This document shows positions 26,501 to 32,363 of a stretch of 64,000 nt of DNA, piece after piece. How positions within the stretch are numbered: the first letter of the stretch is position 1; the number at the start of each line of letters is the position of its first letter. The translations under genes and the position numbers were made by a program. Source of the DNA: Thiothrix nivea DSM 5205. GTDB taxonomy: Bacteria > Pseudomonadota > Gammaproteobacteria > Thiotrichales > Thiotrichaceae. The DNA lies in NCBI RefSeq assembly GCF_000260135.1, contig NZ_JH651384.1, forward strand, positions 251,693-315,692, read 5' to 3'. Under the pieces are notes generated by a model. That model did not search any database and had not been told where the DNA came from. It saw only the letters and a list, made by a program, of their open reading frames with translations.

Positions 26501-27896
26501 CCTGCTGACGTTTTTCCGCCTCTTCGCTGTCGGCCAGGAAGTTCATCGCCAGATCAAAATAGCTGTACTCCGTAGCCTTCCCCCCCATCCCCAACCCTTC
26601 CCCCGCAAGGGGGGCAGGGAGTGAAGAGGAAGAAGCGCCAGAGGGAAGCAGCTCTTGTCCCTTCCCCCCTTGCGGGGGAAGGTTAGGATGGGGGGGAGAG
26701 ACGGAGGAATCACCCGTCGGGGTATACCGCTGCGCCCACACCGAGTCAGGCTGCGCCTGTTTGCGCCACTCCAGCGCCAGCGCCAGGTCAGTGCCGTGCC
26801 AAAGTTCGCCCTGCCCATCCTGATGCCGTTCCGCCGCATCCAGCAGGCGCAGGAACATCCCGGCCTTGTCAGTTTCCTCGTCCACCCATATTTTCAGGCG
26901 CTCCCACTGGCGGATCAGGCTTTCGTGGCTGATGTCCAGCACGGTGTCCGGCGTCAGCGGCACATGCGGCGGCGGCATCAGGAAATTGCGCCCGCTCTTG
27001 CGGAAGGTGTCCACCACCAGCGTCAGGTTCATCAGGCTGCAACCCGCCAGATCGAGGATTTCCTGCGCCCTGACCGGACGGCGCACGTTCTGCCCGTCAC
27101 CGCCGCGTTCGGTCAGCGCCCGGAACAGGATTTCGGCAATACGCTTGCCCTCCTCGTCCAGCCGGTTCAGTGTCCGCTCCACATGGTGATTCAGCGTGCC
27201 TTTCAAACCCTGGAGTTGCTGATAGCGCTCCAGCGTCAGGTTCTTGTCCTTTTTGTACAGCCCCATCAGCGCATGTTGCAGCAGCGGCAACTGGTCAGGG
27301 TCGTTGCCTGCTTCGTTGACCAGATGATTCACCAGCGCCTCGTCCACCTCCCCGCCAAACAGTTGCGCGGGCAGGCTGATGGCATCGTGCAATTCCTCCC
27401 GCGTCATGCGCGGCGTGAGATACAAGCCGTGGTTGATTGCTTCTGGCAGGCCGTGGAATTCCGCCGCCTCGCCCAGGAAATCGGAGCGCATGGTGATGAC
27501 CACGTAAATATCGGGATGCTGGCAGGCTTCCAGCAACAGCGCGACGAACGCGGTGGCCTGATCTTCCTGCTGCTTGCGGTAACGGAAGATTTCCTCGAAC
27601 TGGTCAACCAGCAACAACAGGCGCGTGCCTTCCGGCAGCGGTGAATACACCAGGATTTCATGCAGGCTGCGGGTGCCCCGGCGCAGTTCAGCCGCCAAAG
27701 AACCCTCACCCCCAACCCCTCTCCCGGAGGCAGAAGGGAGCAAAGCACCTGCCGCCAACGCCTCTTTCTCCCCCTCTACCTCCGGGAGAGGGGGGATGGG
27801 GGGTGAGGGTTCCCCAAGCTTCCGCAAACGCCTGATCCACCAACAAGGCTTCCGCCAGCCGCATGAACGGCTGATCACCGGGGCGCATTTCGGCAA
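23598..27896 (-). CDS. nSTAND1 NTPase - WD40 - TPR protein, main (C-terminal) part of a frameshifted gene
   Basis: Large signalling-type ATPase, about 1,470 residues if the N-terminal fragment at 27706-28131 is rejoined. Real homology in this frame starts near 27701, just after a palindromic insertion. It begins with the end of the STAND NTPase core (Walker B LLLLVDQFEEIFRY), then an arginine- and Leu-rich helical region, one membrane helix (about 26395-26455), about 14 WD40 blades (enough for two 7-bladed propellers) and C-terminal TPRs. An in-frame element at 26580-26697 separates NTPase and membrane parts; another at 25681 sits inside blade 3. The frameshift lies between Walker A and Walker B, so the protein is broken unless ribosomes or DNA slip in the C-runs. 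The TIR gene overlaps upstream. Confidence 0.8.
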   Translation of the reverse strand: MPKCAPVISRSCGWRKPCWWIRRLRKLGEPSPPIPPLPEVEGEKEALAAGALLPSASGRGVGGEGSLAAELRRGTRSLHEILVYSPLPEGTRLLLLVDQFEEIFRYRKQQEDQATAFVALLLEACQHPDIYVVITMRSDFLGEAAEFHGLPEAINHGLYLTPRMTREELHDAISLPAQLFGGEVDEALVNHLVNEAGNDPDQLPLLQHALMGLYKKDKNLTLERYQQLQGLKGTLNHHVERTLNRLDEEGKRIAEILFRALTERGGDGQNVRRPVRAQEILDLAGCSLMNLTLVVDTFRKSGRNFLMPPPHVPLTPDTVLDISHESLIRQWERLKIWVDEETDKAGMFLRLLDAAERHQDGQGELWHGTDLALALEWRKQAQPDSVWAQRYTPTGDSSVSPPHPNLPPQGGKGQELLPSGASSSSLPAPLAGEGLGMGGKATEYSYFDLAMNFLADSEEAEKRQQAAEEARRKAELARIRKQYMFALLAFVVAAVLAAWAVIERNRAGEQNERALASEQQRTKELFDATLTHTSLLARGEDFAEARKKLNKIANLEDEVPASRRHARDLLAGFTGIMGGAAQATYQDGDKPLPQLTGDVAISPDGHWLAASGERGTVALFERASGKLVKPLLEGHDKTAGSNGMGTVWDIVFHPKQPWLFSGGEDGQIIRWALPHDGQPAQPLQQWSADAQGQAFGKVEALALTPDGKVLASGHDDGKIRLWAIEETPPGLPLSGEGKDAPPKLLRVLEGHSRLIAAGHGLAFSPDGRQLASASYDNTVRLWDWEKGVSLQVLAGHNAQATGVAFSADGQTLASSSADQSIILWNAQTGQALRRLKGHQNAVFGLQFLPDGLLASASSDNTIRLWDVATGVTRRILQGHTATVTGLTLWQAQGQAAATLYSASNDGTVKRWGGDLPQQWLVGLPVKPFSNAISPDGEFVVVGFYDGSIRVYRLPTADDPQSEILAEIKDAHNNLVDRFSFNSSGTLFASSSNDHTVKVWSVHYDSKSKHLELKMEKTFTDHKDVVHAVAFSPDGSQLATASYDGRIGLFPLEGEGKPQLFEAHEGKVESVSFDPSGKLLLSAGNDDFKLKLWDLTTQPSTAKTLATANDALLWASLSPDGAALASVGREGFVSVYPTSGAAPPLRLNGHEQAVYKAIFSPDSRELATVSSDMTVRLWDLDTHSELFRLRLPTEFSTPSPLWDFDFRCTPTGCWIAVSLTSGKLALYNLGKIKDYSAGEVATSVEPATAAASAEAAAPKVDEAALAEAEKQYQQAIEKNPKDADALTGYAIFLQNTRKDFDQAEKYYRQVIQEVPDNPNIFANLAQIVLAKGELEEGRSLINESFGNHAERYHATLLLELWFYRLAHFPDSYPYAKQEIVDLLKDGVRDDWDFSATIAQAEQAGHPDVPLLKALAEVITRKAEFGTLTPYLEH
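24839..25110 (-). other. AT-rich patch inside the WD40 region
   Basis: Bases 24841-25020 are about 31% G+C (56 of 180 counted), whereas flanking blades are near 65-70%. The frame stays open and the patch encodes about two blades (NLVDRFSFNSSGTLFASSS... and part of the preceding one). This points to blade replacement by DNA from a low-GC source. Confidence 0.75.
25681..25724 (-). repeat. Short GC-rich palindromic element, copy 4 (in WD40 gene)
   Basis: Same short hairpin element as in pabB. On the coding strand it adds ETPPGLPLSGEGKD between strands of the third WD40 blade, almost the peptide found in PabB (ETPPSLPLSGEGQE). It is in frame. Confidence 0.8.
26580..26697 (-). repeat. Long composite palindromic element, copy 5 (in frame)
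   Basis: About 118 bp with ~35-bp imperfect terminal inverted repeats (CCCCATCCCCAACCCTTCC type at the left, mirrored at 26660-26697) around a short non-repeated centre. It codes for a Pro/Gly/Ser-rich stretch (SPPHPNLPPQGGKG ... PLAGEGLGMGGK) between the NTPase part and the membrane helix, without breaking the frame. Confidence 0.75.
27701..27811 (-). mobile_element. Long composite palindromic (MITE-like) element causing a frameshift
   Basis: A 111-bp element with ~30-bp terminal inverted repeats (AACCCTCACCCCC... and ...GGGGGGTGAGGGTT) and inner arms CTCCCGGAGG / CCTCCGGGAG. It separates Walker A from Walker B of the nSTAND gene. Conserved coding sequence stops at EAWG (codon ending 27811) and resumes at SLAAELRRG (from 27701) in another frame; the net 109 extra bases equal 1 mod 3. 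No coding capacity, so any mobility would be in trans. The class (REP-, MITE- or RPE-like) is inferred. Confidence 0.72.
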
Positions 27897-28131
27897 TGCT
27901 CCAGCGCGAACCCACCTCGCCCATGTAGCCTTTTTGCAGCCCCGGCAACAATCCCGCTTTCACCAGCGAGGACTTGCCGCTGCCCGAAGAACCCAGCACC
28001 GCCAGGAAATGGCTTTCCTTCAGGCGTGTCAGCAGTTCATCCACCTGATGCTGGCGGCCAAAGAAAATGCGTGACTCGTAACGCTCGAAGGAACGTAGGC
28101 CCGGATACGGCTGAAGGTTGCGCTTGTTCAT
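27706..28131 (-). pseudogene. N-terminal (P-loop) fragment of the nSTAND NTPase gene
   Basis: First ~107 codons of the nSTAND1 protein, then read-through into the palindromic element. The start is typical of the family (YPGLRSFERYESRIFFGR), followed by the P-loop GSSGSGKSS at residues 47-55. The frame then runs through Pro/Gly/Arg-rich element sequence and stops at 27706 without Walker B. The ATG overlaps the TIR gene stop by 4 bases (ATGA), showing that both were one coupled operon. The fragment alone should be inactive; a one-base contraction in the element would restore the full protein. Confidence 0.75.
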
Positions 28132-29483
28132 TTTTCAACCTCCGCCAGGAACTGCTCCAGACAGTGGTCATCAAAGTTGGCGTTGCATCCCAACATCGTG
28201 ATCCCGGCTGGAATGAAGAACAGTTCTTCCGCGCCATCATCCTGACAGATCAGGATTTGCGGCTTGACCTCGCGCTTCAGGGTTTGCGCCCGCGCGTCTG
28301 AAAGGTAGTCTTCCACCACATCCGCCGAGGCTTTTTGCTGCAACATCAACAGGATGTCGCAACTTTCATAACCGCGCTCGATACTCTTGCGGATACGGGT
28401 TGCATCACCCTGATAACGCGGCAGGGCAATGCCGTAGCCTCTGGCCCTCAGCACCTGCGCCAACTGGTAGGCGCGCTCAAAGTCATCCTGACTGGCGTGG
28501 ACGAAAATCATTTTCTCACCATTGATACGTTCCACCGGTTCCGGCTCCGGTGGCTTGGGCAGCACGGCATCGCGCACCCTGCGGATGAAATCGGGCAACG
28601 GGCTGGCGATGACGGTCTTGCCTTCCAGCAGTTTTTTCTGCTCGTCGAAGATACCTTCACGCATGTAATCCAGATTGGGATCGCGCCATTGCAGGATCGG
28701 TTTTTTGGCGGCATCAGCGGAGAAGTGCTGGTTGAACGGAATGCCCATCGTCCATTTGGCGTCCAGCAGTTGCACGAAGTGGGAACAGCGCGCCAAGTCC
28801 CTGTCCATATTGCCTTCCAGCGTATTATTCTGCGGCAGCACATCAATACCAAACTGGCGCAGCTCACTGATGAGGCTTTCGCGTTGGCTGAATAGCGAGT
28901 CATTGACTGGCGCGACATAAACGGTGGGTTTGTCCTCCACTTCTACGACTGGGGCAGCCTGTTTGGCCGCGCGCACGGATTGCGCCAGATGGTGCGACAG
29001 ATTGACCAGCCGGTTGAAATATTCCGCATCCGTCTTCTGCGGAACCGGGTAGCCCAATTGGTGAATTTCATCCCGGTCATTTTGCTGCCAGAAACGGTAG
29101 CTCAGCAGATCGTGTAACCGTTCAGGCTTGCTGGCAGTTTCCACGCTGTCCACTTCAACCACAAAAATGCGGCCAACCGTGTCGGGATGTGTTTGCAGGA
29201 AAATGTCCAGTTCGCGCTGGCACCATTCCGACGCCAGCCAGCCCTGCGACATCAGGATCACCAGCATGTCGGTTTTGGCCAACTGCTGTTCGATTTCGGG
29301 GGTGAGTTCATCACTGCCCTTGAGACGGAAATCCATCCACAACTGGTAATGTTCCGCCCGCCCGATGCGGCGGCTGACTTCAATGCGCAGATTATTGATG
29401 AAATGAGTGATCCAACCTTTCTCCCCACCAGAAAAAGGCTGATTGTCGACATGTGCGTAACTGACAAATATATCCGGCACCAT
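28128..29483 (-). CDS. Multi-TIR-domain protein, partner of the nSTAND gene
   Basis: A 451-residue soluble protein starting at the ATG at 29483 (AAGGAA 6 bases upstream). Residues 3-170 are a canonical bacterial TIR domain: DIFVSYAHVDN at the first strand and SEWCQREL with the candidate NADase glutamate E91. Residues 187-300 (PTVYVAPVNDSLFSQRESL...) and 324-440 (KMIFVHASQDDFERAYQLA...) look like two more, divergent TIR/SEFIR-like folds lacking the WCxxE glutamate. The gene ends on the nSTAND start codon. By analogy with TIR/STAND immune systems it may be an NAD-degrading or signalling effector whose NTPase-WD40-TPR partner senses the trigger; that is inference. Confidence 0.8.
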   Translation of the reverse strand: MVPDIFVSYAHVDNQPFSGGEKGWITHFINNLRIEVSRRIGRAEHYQLWMDFRLKGSDELTPEIEQQLAKTDMLVILMSQGWLASEWCQRELDIFLQTHPDTVGRIFVVEVDSVETASKPERLHDLLSYRFWQQNDRDEIHQLGYPVPQKTDAEYFNRLVNLSHHLAQSVRAAKQAAPVVEVEDKPTVYVAPVNDSLFSQRESLISELRQFGIDVLPQNNTLEGNMDRDLARCSHFVQLLDAKWTMGIPFNQHFSADAAKKPILQWRDPNLDYMREGIFDEQKKLLEGKTVIASPLPDFIRRVRDAVLPKPPEPEPVERINGEKMIFVHASQDDFERAYQLAQVLRARGYGIALPRYQGDATRIRKSIERGYESCDILLMLQQKASADVVEDYLSDARAQTLKREVKPQILICQDDGAEELFFIPAGITMLGCNANFDDHCLEQFLAEVEK

Positions 29484-29569
29484 CCGGTGTTCCTTGTGTG
29501 AGTTCCTGAGCAAGCCCACACAAAATATAACCTGAATATGCCGGATTGTTAACCGTTATGCACAAAAGA

Positions 29570-29604
29570 TTCCTCTGATAAGGGGAGGCTGGGAGGGGTT
29601 TCTT
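29570..29604 (-). repeat. Short GC-rich palindromic element, copy 6
   Basis: TTCCTCTGATAAGGGGAGG followed by GGGAGGGGTTTC, the same short element as in pabB, now between the TIR gene and the thioredoxin-TPR remnant and touching the remnant's stop codon. Confidence 0.75.
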
Positions 29605-30003
29605 AATAAATCAACGAAAACATCTTGTTCCGGTATTTCTTCACCAGCGGGTTCTTCGCCCCGATCAGTTCAAAGGTGCTGAGCAAACCCTCTGTGCTTG
29701 CAGCTTGGCCTTTTTGGCTTCGGCCAGCAACTGACTGAGGATTTCATTTTCGATGGCGTCAGGCGGCACGGCTTGCAGCATGAATTCGGCCTCTTCAGCC
29801 CGGTCGGACTGGATCAGCATCCCGGCCAGTTCAATCACGGCTTCGTAGAAATCCGGCTCGTGCTGCACGACCTGTTCCATCAGTTGCAGCGCGCCTTCCA
29901 GGTCACCACTTTCGTACATCGCCAGCGCCTGCTGACGGTACGGCTCGGTCTTGCGCACACGATGGCGGTCGATGATCTTGCGGATTTCGCTTTCCGGCTG
30001 CAC
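29603..30003 (-). pseudogene. Remnant of a thioredoxin-TPR (CnoX/YbbN-like) gene
   Basis: Minus-strand coding remains in two frames. The first (about 30003-29680) reads QPESEIRKIIDRHRVRKTEP and then TPR-like sequence (ALAMYESGDLEGALQLMEQVV), as found after the thioredoxin domain of YbbN/CnoX. The second frame (about 29700-29603) gives FELIGAKNPLVKKYRNKMF, SLIY and stop, resembling the usual C-terminus of that family. The thioredoxin domain, the middle of the protein and a single reading frame are missing, so this is dead. It abuts the ppdK fragment. Confidence 0.62.
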
Positions 30004-30038
30004 CCCCCATGAATTCGTCGAAGATACACCCACCCTTG

Positions 30039-30680
30039 ATCACCTTCCCGGAAATCTACACCATGCAAATCCGCGCCGTGTTGGAAGCTGCCGCCGATTG
30101 TGTCAAGGCAGGCATTCAAGTAGCGCCGGAAATCATGGTGCCGCAGGTCTGTACCGTGCAGGAACTTAAGTACGTCAAACGTCTGGCGCAAGCCGTCCAC
30201 CAATAGGTCGAAGCCACTTTCGGCGTCAAGGTCGACTACCACTTCGGCAGCATGATGGAAGTGGTGCGCGCCTGTATGCGGGCAGACAGTCTGGCGGAAG
30301 AAGCGCAGTTCTTCTCCTTCGGCACCAACGACCTGACCCAGGCCAGCTTCTCGTTCTCACGCGAGGACGCCGAGAACAAGTTCCTGCCGATGTACAACGA
30401 CCGTGGCATCTTGCAGGACAACCCGTTCGAGGTGCTGGACGTGAAAGGCGTCGGGCGCTTGATGGGGCTGGCGGTGGAATGGGGTCGTAATTCCCACCCG
30501 AACCTCAAGGTCGGTATTTGTGGAGAGCATGGCGGGCATCCGGCTTCCATCCGCTTCTGCGATGAAATCGGCCTGAACTACGTTTCCTGTTCCGGACCGC
30601 GGGTGCCGATTGCGCGGCTGGCGGCGGCTCATGCGCAGATACTGGCAGGCAAAACAGGCATTGGCGACAAGTCGGCGTAA
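30039..30680 (+). pseudogene. ppdK: 3' fragment of a second pyruvate phosphate dikinase gene
   Basis: Starts abruptly at ATCACCTTCCCGG, aligned with 22919 of intact ppdK, and covers the last ~210 codons. I count about 41 differences over ~608 bp (93% identity), nearly all at silent third positions, and only a few amino-acid changes. One is CAG to TAG at about 30205, an in-frame stop. The last codons differ ([11 protein letters not shown] against AGKKNTD), so it is the tail of a divergent functional allele rather than a fresh copy. No promoter or start is present. Confidence 0.87.
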
Positions 30681-30690
30681 TAAGCAATCC

Positions 30691-30734
30691 ACATACACGC
30701 CGGGAGTCTTACTTTGCCAGCCCGGCGTGTATGT
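30691..30734 (+). terminator. Strong hairpin after the ppdK fragment
   Basis: A perfect 14-bp inverted repeat (ACATACACGCCGGG at 30691-30704, CCCGGCGTGTATGT at 30721-30734) with a 16-base loop. It lies 10 bp after the ppdK fragment stop. There is no clear T tract, so it may be a terminator of the former ppdK or a 5' element of the next gene. Confidence 0.55.
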
Positions 30735-30770
30735 TATCATGCCAACTCACATCAACAAGAGAGTGGCAGC

Positions 30771-32345
30771 ATGAGCAAAACCAATACCCTGACCAACCCT
30801 AAAACCCAGCTTCAAGTCCGTAACGCCACTCCCGCCGACATCCCGAAAGTTGCGGCACTTTCTCACCGCGTCTACGCCGGAACCGGCATGTACGGTTATT
30901 CGGAACCAGTACTGGCAGGCCAGCTCAACCACTTCCCCGAAGGCCAGTTCGTCGTCACAGCAGGTGACAAAATCATCGGCTATTGCGCCACCCTGCGCGT
31001 CAGTGAACGGGTCGGGATGAAATCACACACCTGGGAAGCCATCACCGGTAATGGCTACGCCTCCACCCATGACCCCAAGGGCGAATGGTTGTACGGCATG
31101 GAAGTGTGTGTAGACCCAGACTACCGTGGCTACCGCATCGGCCAGCGCCTTTACAACGCCCGCAAGCAACTGGCGGAACGGCTGGAACTGCGCGGCATCA
31201 TGTTCGCCGGGCGCTTGCCTACCCTTACCAACCGCATCAAGCGTTTCGGCACGGTGGAACACTACGTGGCGGCGGTACAGAAAAAGGAACAGCGCGACCC
31301 GGTGCTCTCGTTCCAGCTACGCAACGGCTTTGAAATCATCGGCATCATCCCCCACTACCTCGACGCCGACAAACAATCACTCGGCTATGGCATCCACCTG
31401 ATCTGGCGCAACCCCAAAGTCCAGCAAGCCGCTGACAAGGGCAAAAAGAAAAACTACGGCAGCCGCCTGCCCGACAGCGTGCGCGTCGGTTCCGTGCAAT
31501 ACAAACAGCGCCGGGTGAAATCCTTCGAGGAATTCATCGACATCGTGCGCTACTTCGTTGATGTGGTGGCCGACTACAAGGGCGATTTCGTAGTGTTCCC
31601 CGAGCTCTTCACCCTGCAACTGCTGTCAATGGAATCGCAAGAACTGACACCGGTACAGGCTATCGAAGCCCTCACCAAATACACCCCGCAACTCAAGGAT
31701 GCGCTGCGCGACCTCGCCCTGCGCTACAACATCAACATCATCGGCGGCTCGCACCCGACGCGGATGCCGAACGGGCGGGTGGAAAACATCTGCTACGTGT
31801 TCCTACGCGACGGCAGCATCCACGAGCAGGCCAAAATTCACCCCACCCCCAACGAAGCCTACTGGTGGAACATCGAAGGCGGCAGCGAACTCGACGTGAT
31901 CCAGACTGACTGTGGCCCGATTGGCGTACTGATCTGCTACGACTCGGAATTCCCCGAACTCGCCCGCCACCTCACCGACCAGGGCGCGCAAATCCTGTTT
32001 GTGCCGTTCTGCACCGACGAACGCCAGAGCTACCTGCGGGTACGCTACTGCTGCCAGTCGCGCGCGGTCGAAAACCAGATTTACGTGGTCATGTCTGGCA
32101 ACTGCGGCAATCTGCCCAACGTGGCGAACATGGACATCCAGTACGCGCAAAGCTGCATCCTCACCCCTTGCGACCTGCCGTTCGCACGCGACGGTATCGC
32201 GGCGGACACCACGCCCAACACCGAAATGGTGGCAATTGCCGACCTGCGCCCGGAAACCCTGCTCACCGCGCGTCACAGCGGCACGGTGCAAAACCTGCGC
32301 GACCGCCGCCACGATTTGTACAGCATCCGCTGGAAGGGGAAATAA
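30771..32345 (+). CDS. Bifunctional GNAT acetyltransferase / carbon-nitrogen hydrolase
   Basis: A 524-residue fusion starting at the ATG at 30771. The N-terminal half (residues ~15-210) is a GNAT domain with the acetyl-CoA loop in VDPDYRGYRIGQRLYNARK. The C-terminal half (from ~235) is a nitrilase-fold amidase with the Glu-Lys-Cys triad: FPELFTLQ, QAKIHPTPNE, and VLICYDSEFPELAR. Proteins with this fused layout are common in proteobacteria, but the substrate is not established. The gene stands alone and faces the P-type ATPase gene with 18 bp between stops. Confidence 0.86.
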   Translation: MSKTNTLTNPKTQLQVRNATPADIPKVAALSHRVYAGTGMYGYSEPVLAGQLNHFPEGQFVVTAGDKIIGYCATLRVSERVGMKSHTWEAITGNGYASTHDPKGEWLYGMEVCVDPDYRGYRIGQRLYNARKQLAERLELRGIMFAGRLPTLTNRIKRFGTVEHYVAAVQKKEQRDPVLSFQLRNGFEIIGIIPHYLDADKQSLGYGIHLIWRNPKVQQAADKGKKKNYGSRLPDSVRVGSVQYKQRRVKSFEEFIDIVRYFVDVVADYKGDFVVFPELFTLQLLSMESQELTPVQAIEALTKYTPQLKDALRDLALRYNINIIGGSHPTRMPNGRVENICYVFLRDGSIHEQAKIHPTPNEAYWWNIEGGSELDVIQTDCGPIGVLICYDSEFPELARHLTDQGAQILFVPFCTDERQSYLRVRYCCQSRAVENQIYVVMSGNCGNLPNVANMDIQYAQSCILTPCDLPFARDGIAADTTPNTEMVAIADLRPETLLTARHSGTVQNLRDRRHDLYSIRWKGK

Positions 32346-32363
32346 CCAGACGCGCCACCCATC

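Noticed and set aside
27811-27896. ATG at 27896 as the true start of the WD40 protein
   Set aside because: The first ~65 codons from it are out-of-frame reading of the real NTPase start plus the palindromic element; family homology starts only at 27701 in this frame.
30252-30680. A separate 142-residue PEP-utilising protein
   Set aside because: It is only the open part of the ppdK 3' fragment downstream of its in-frame stop, with no start signal.
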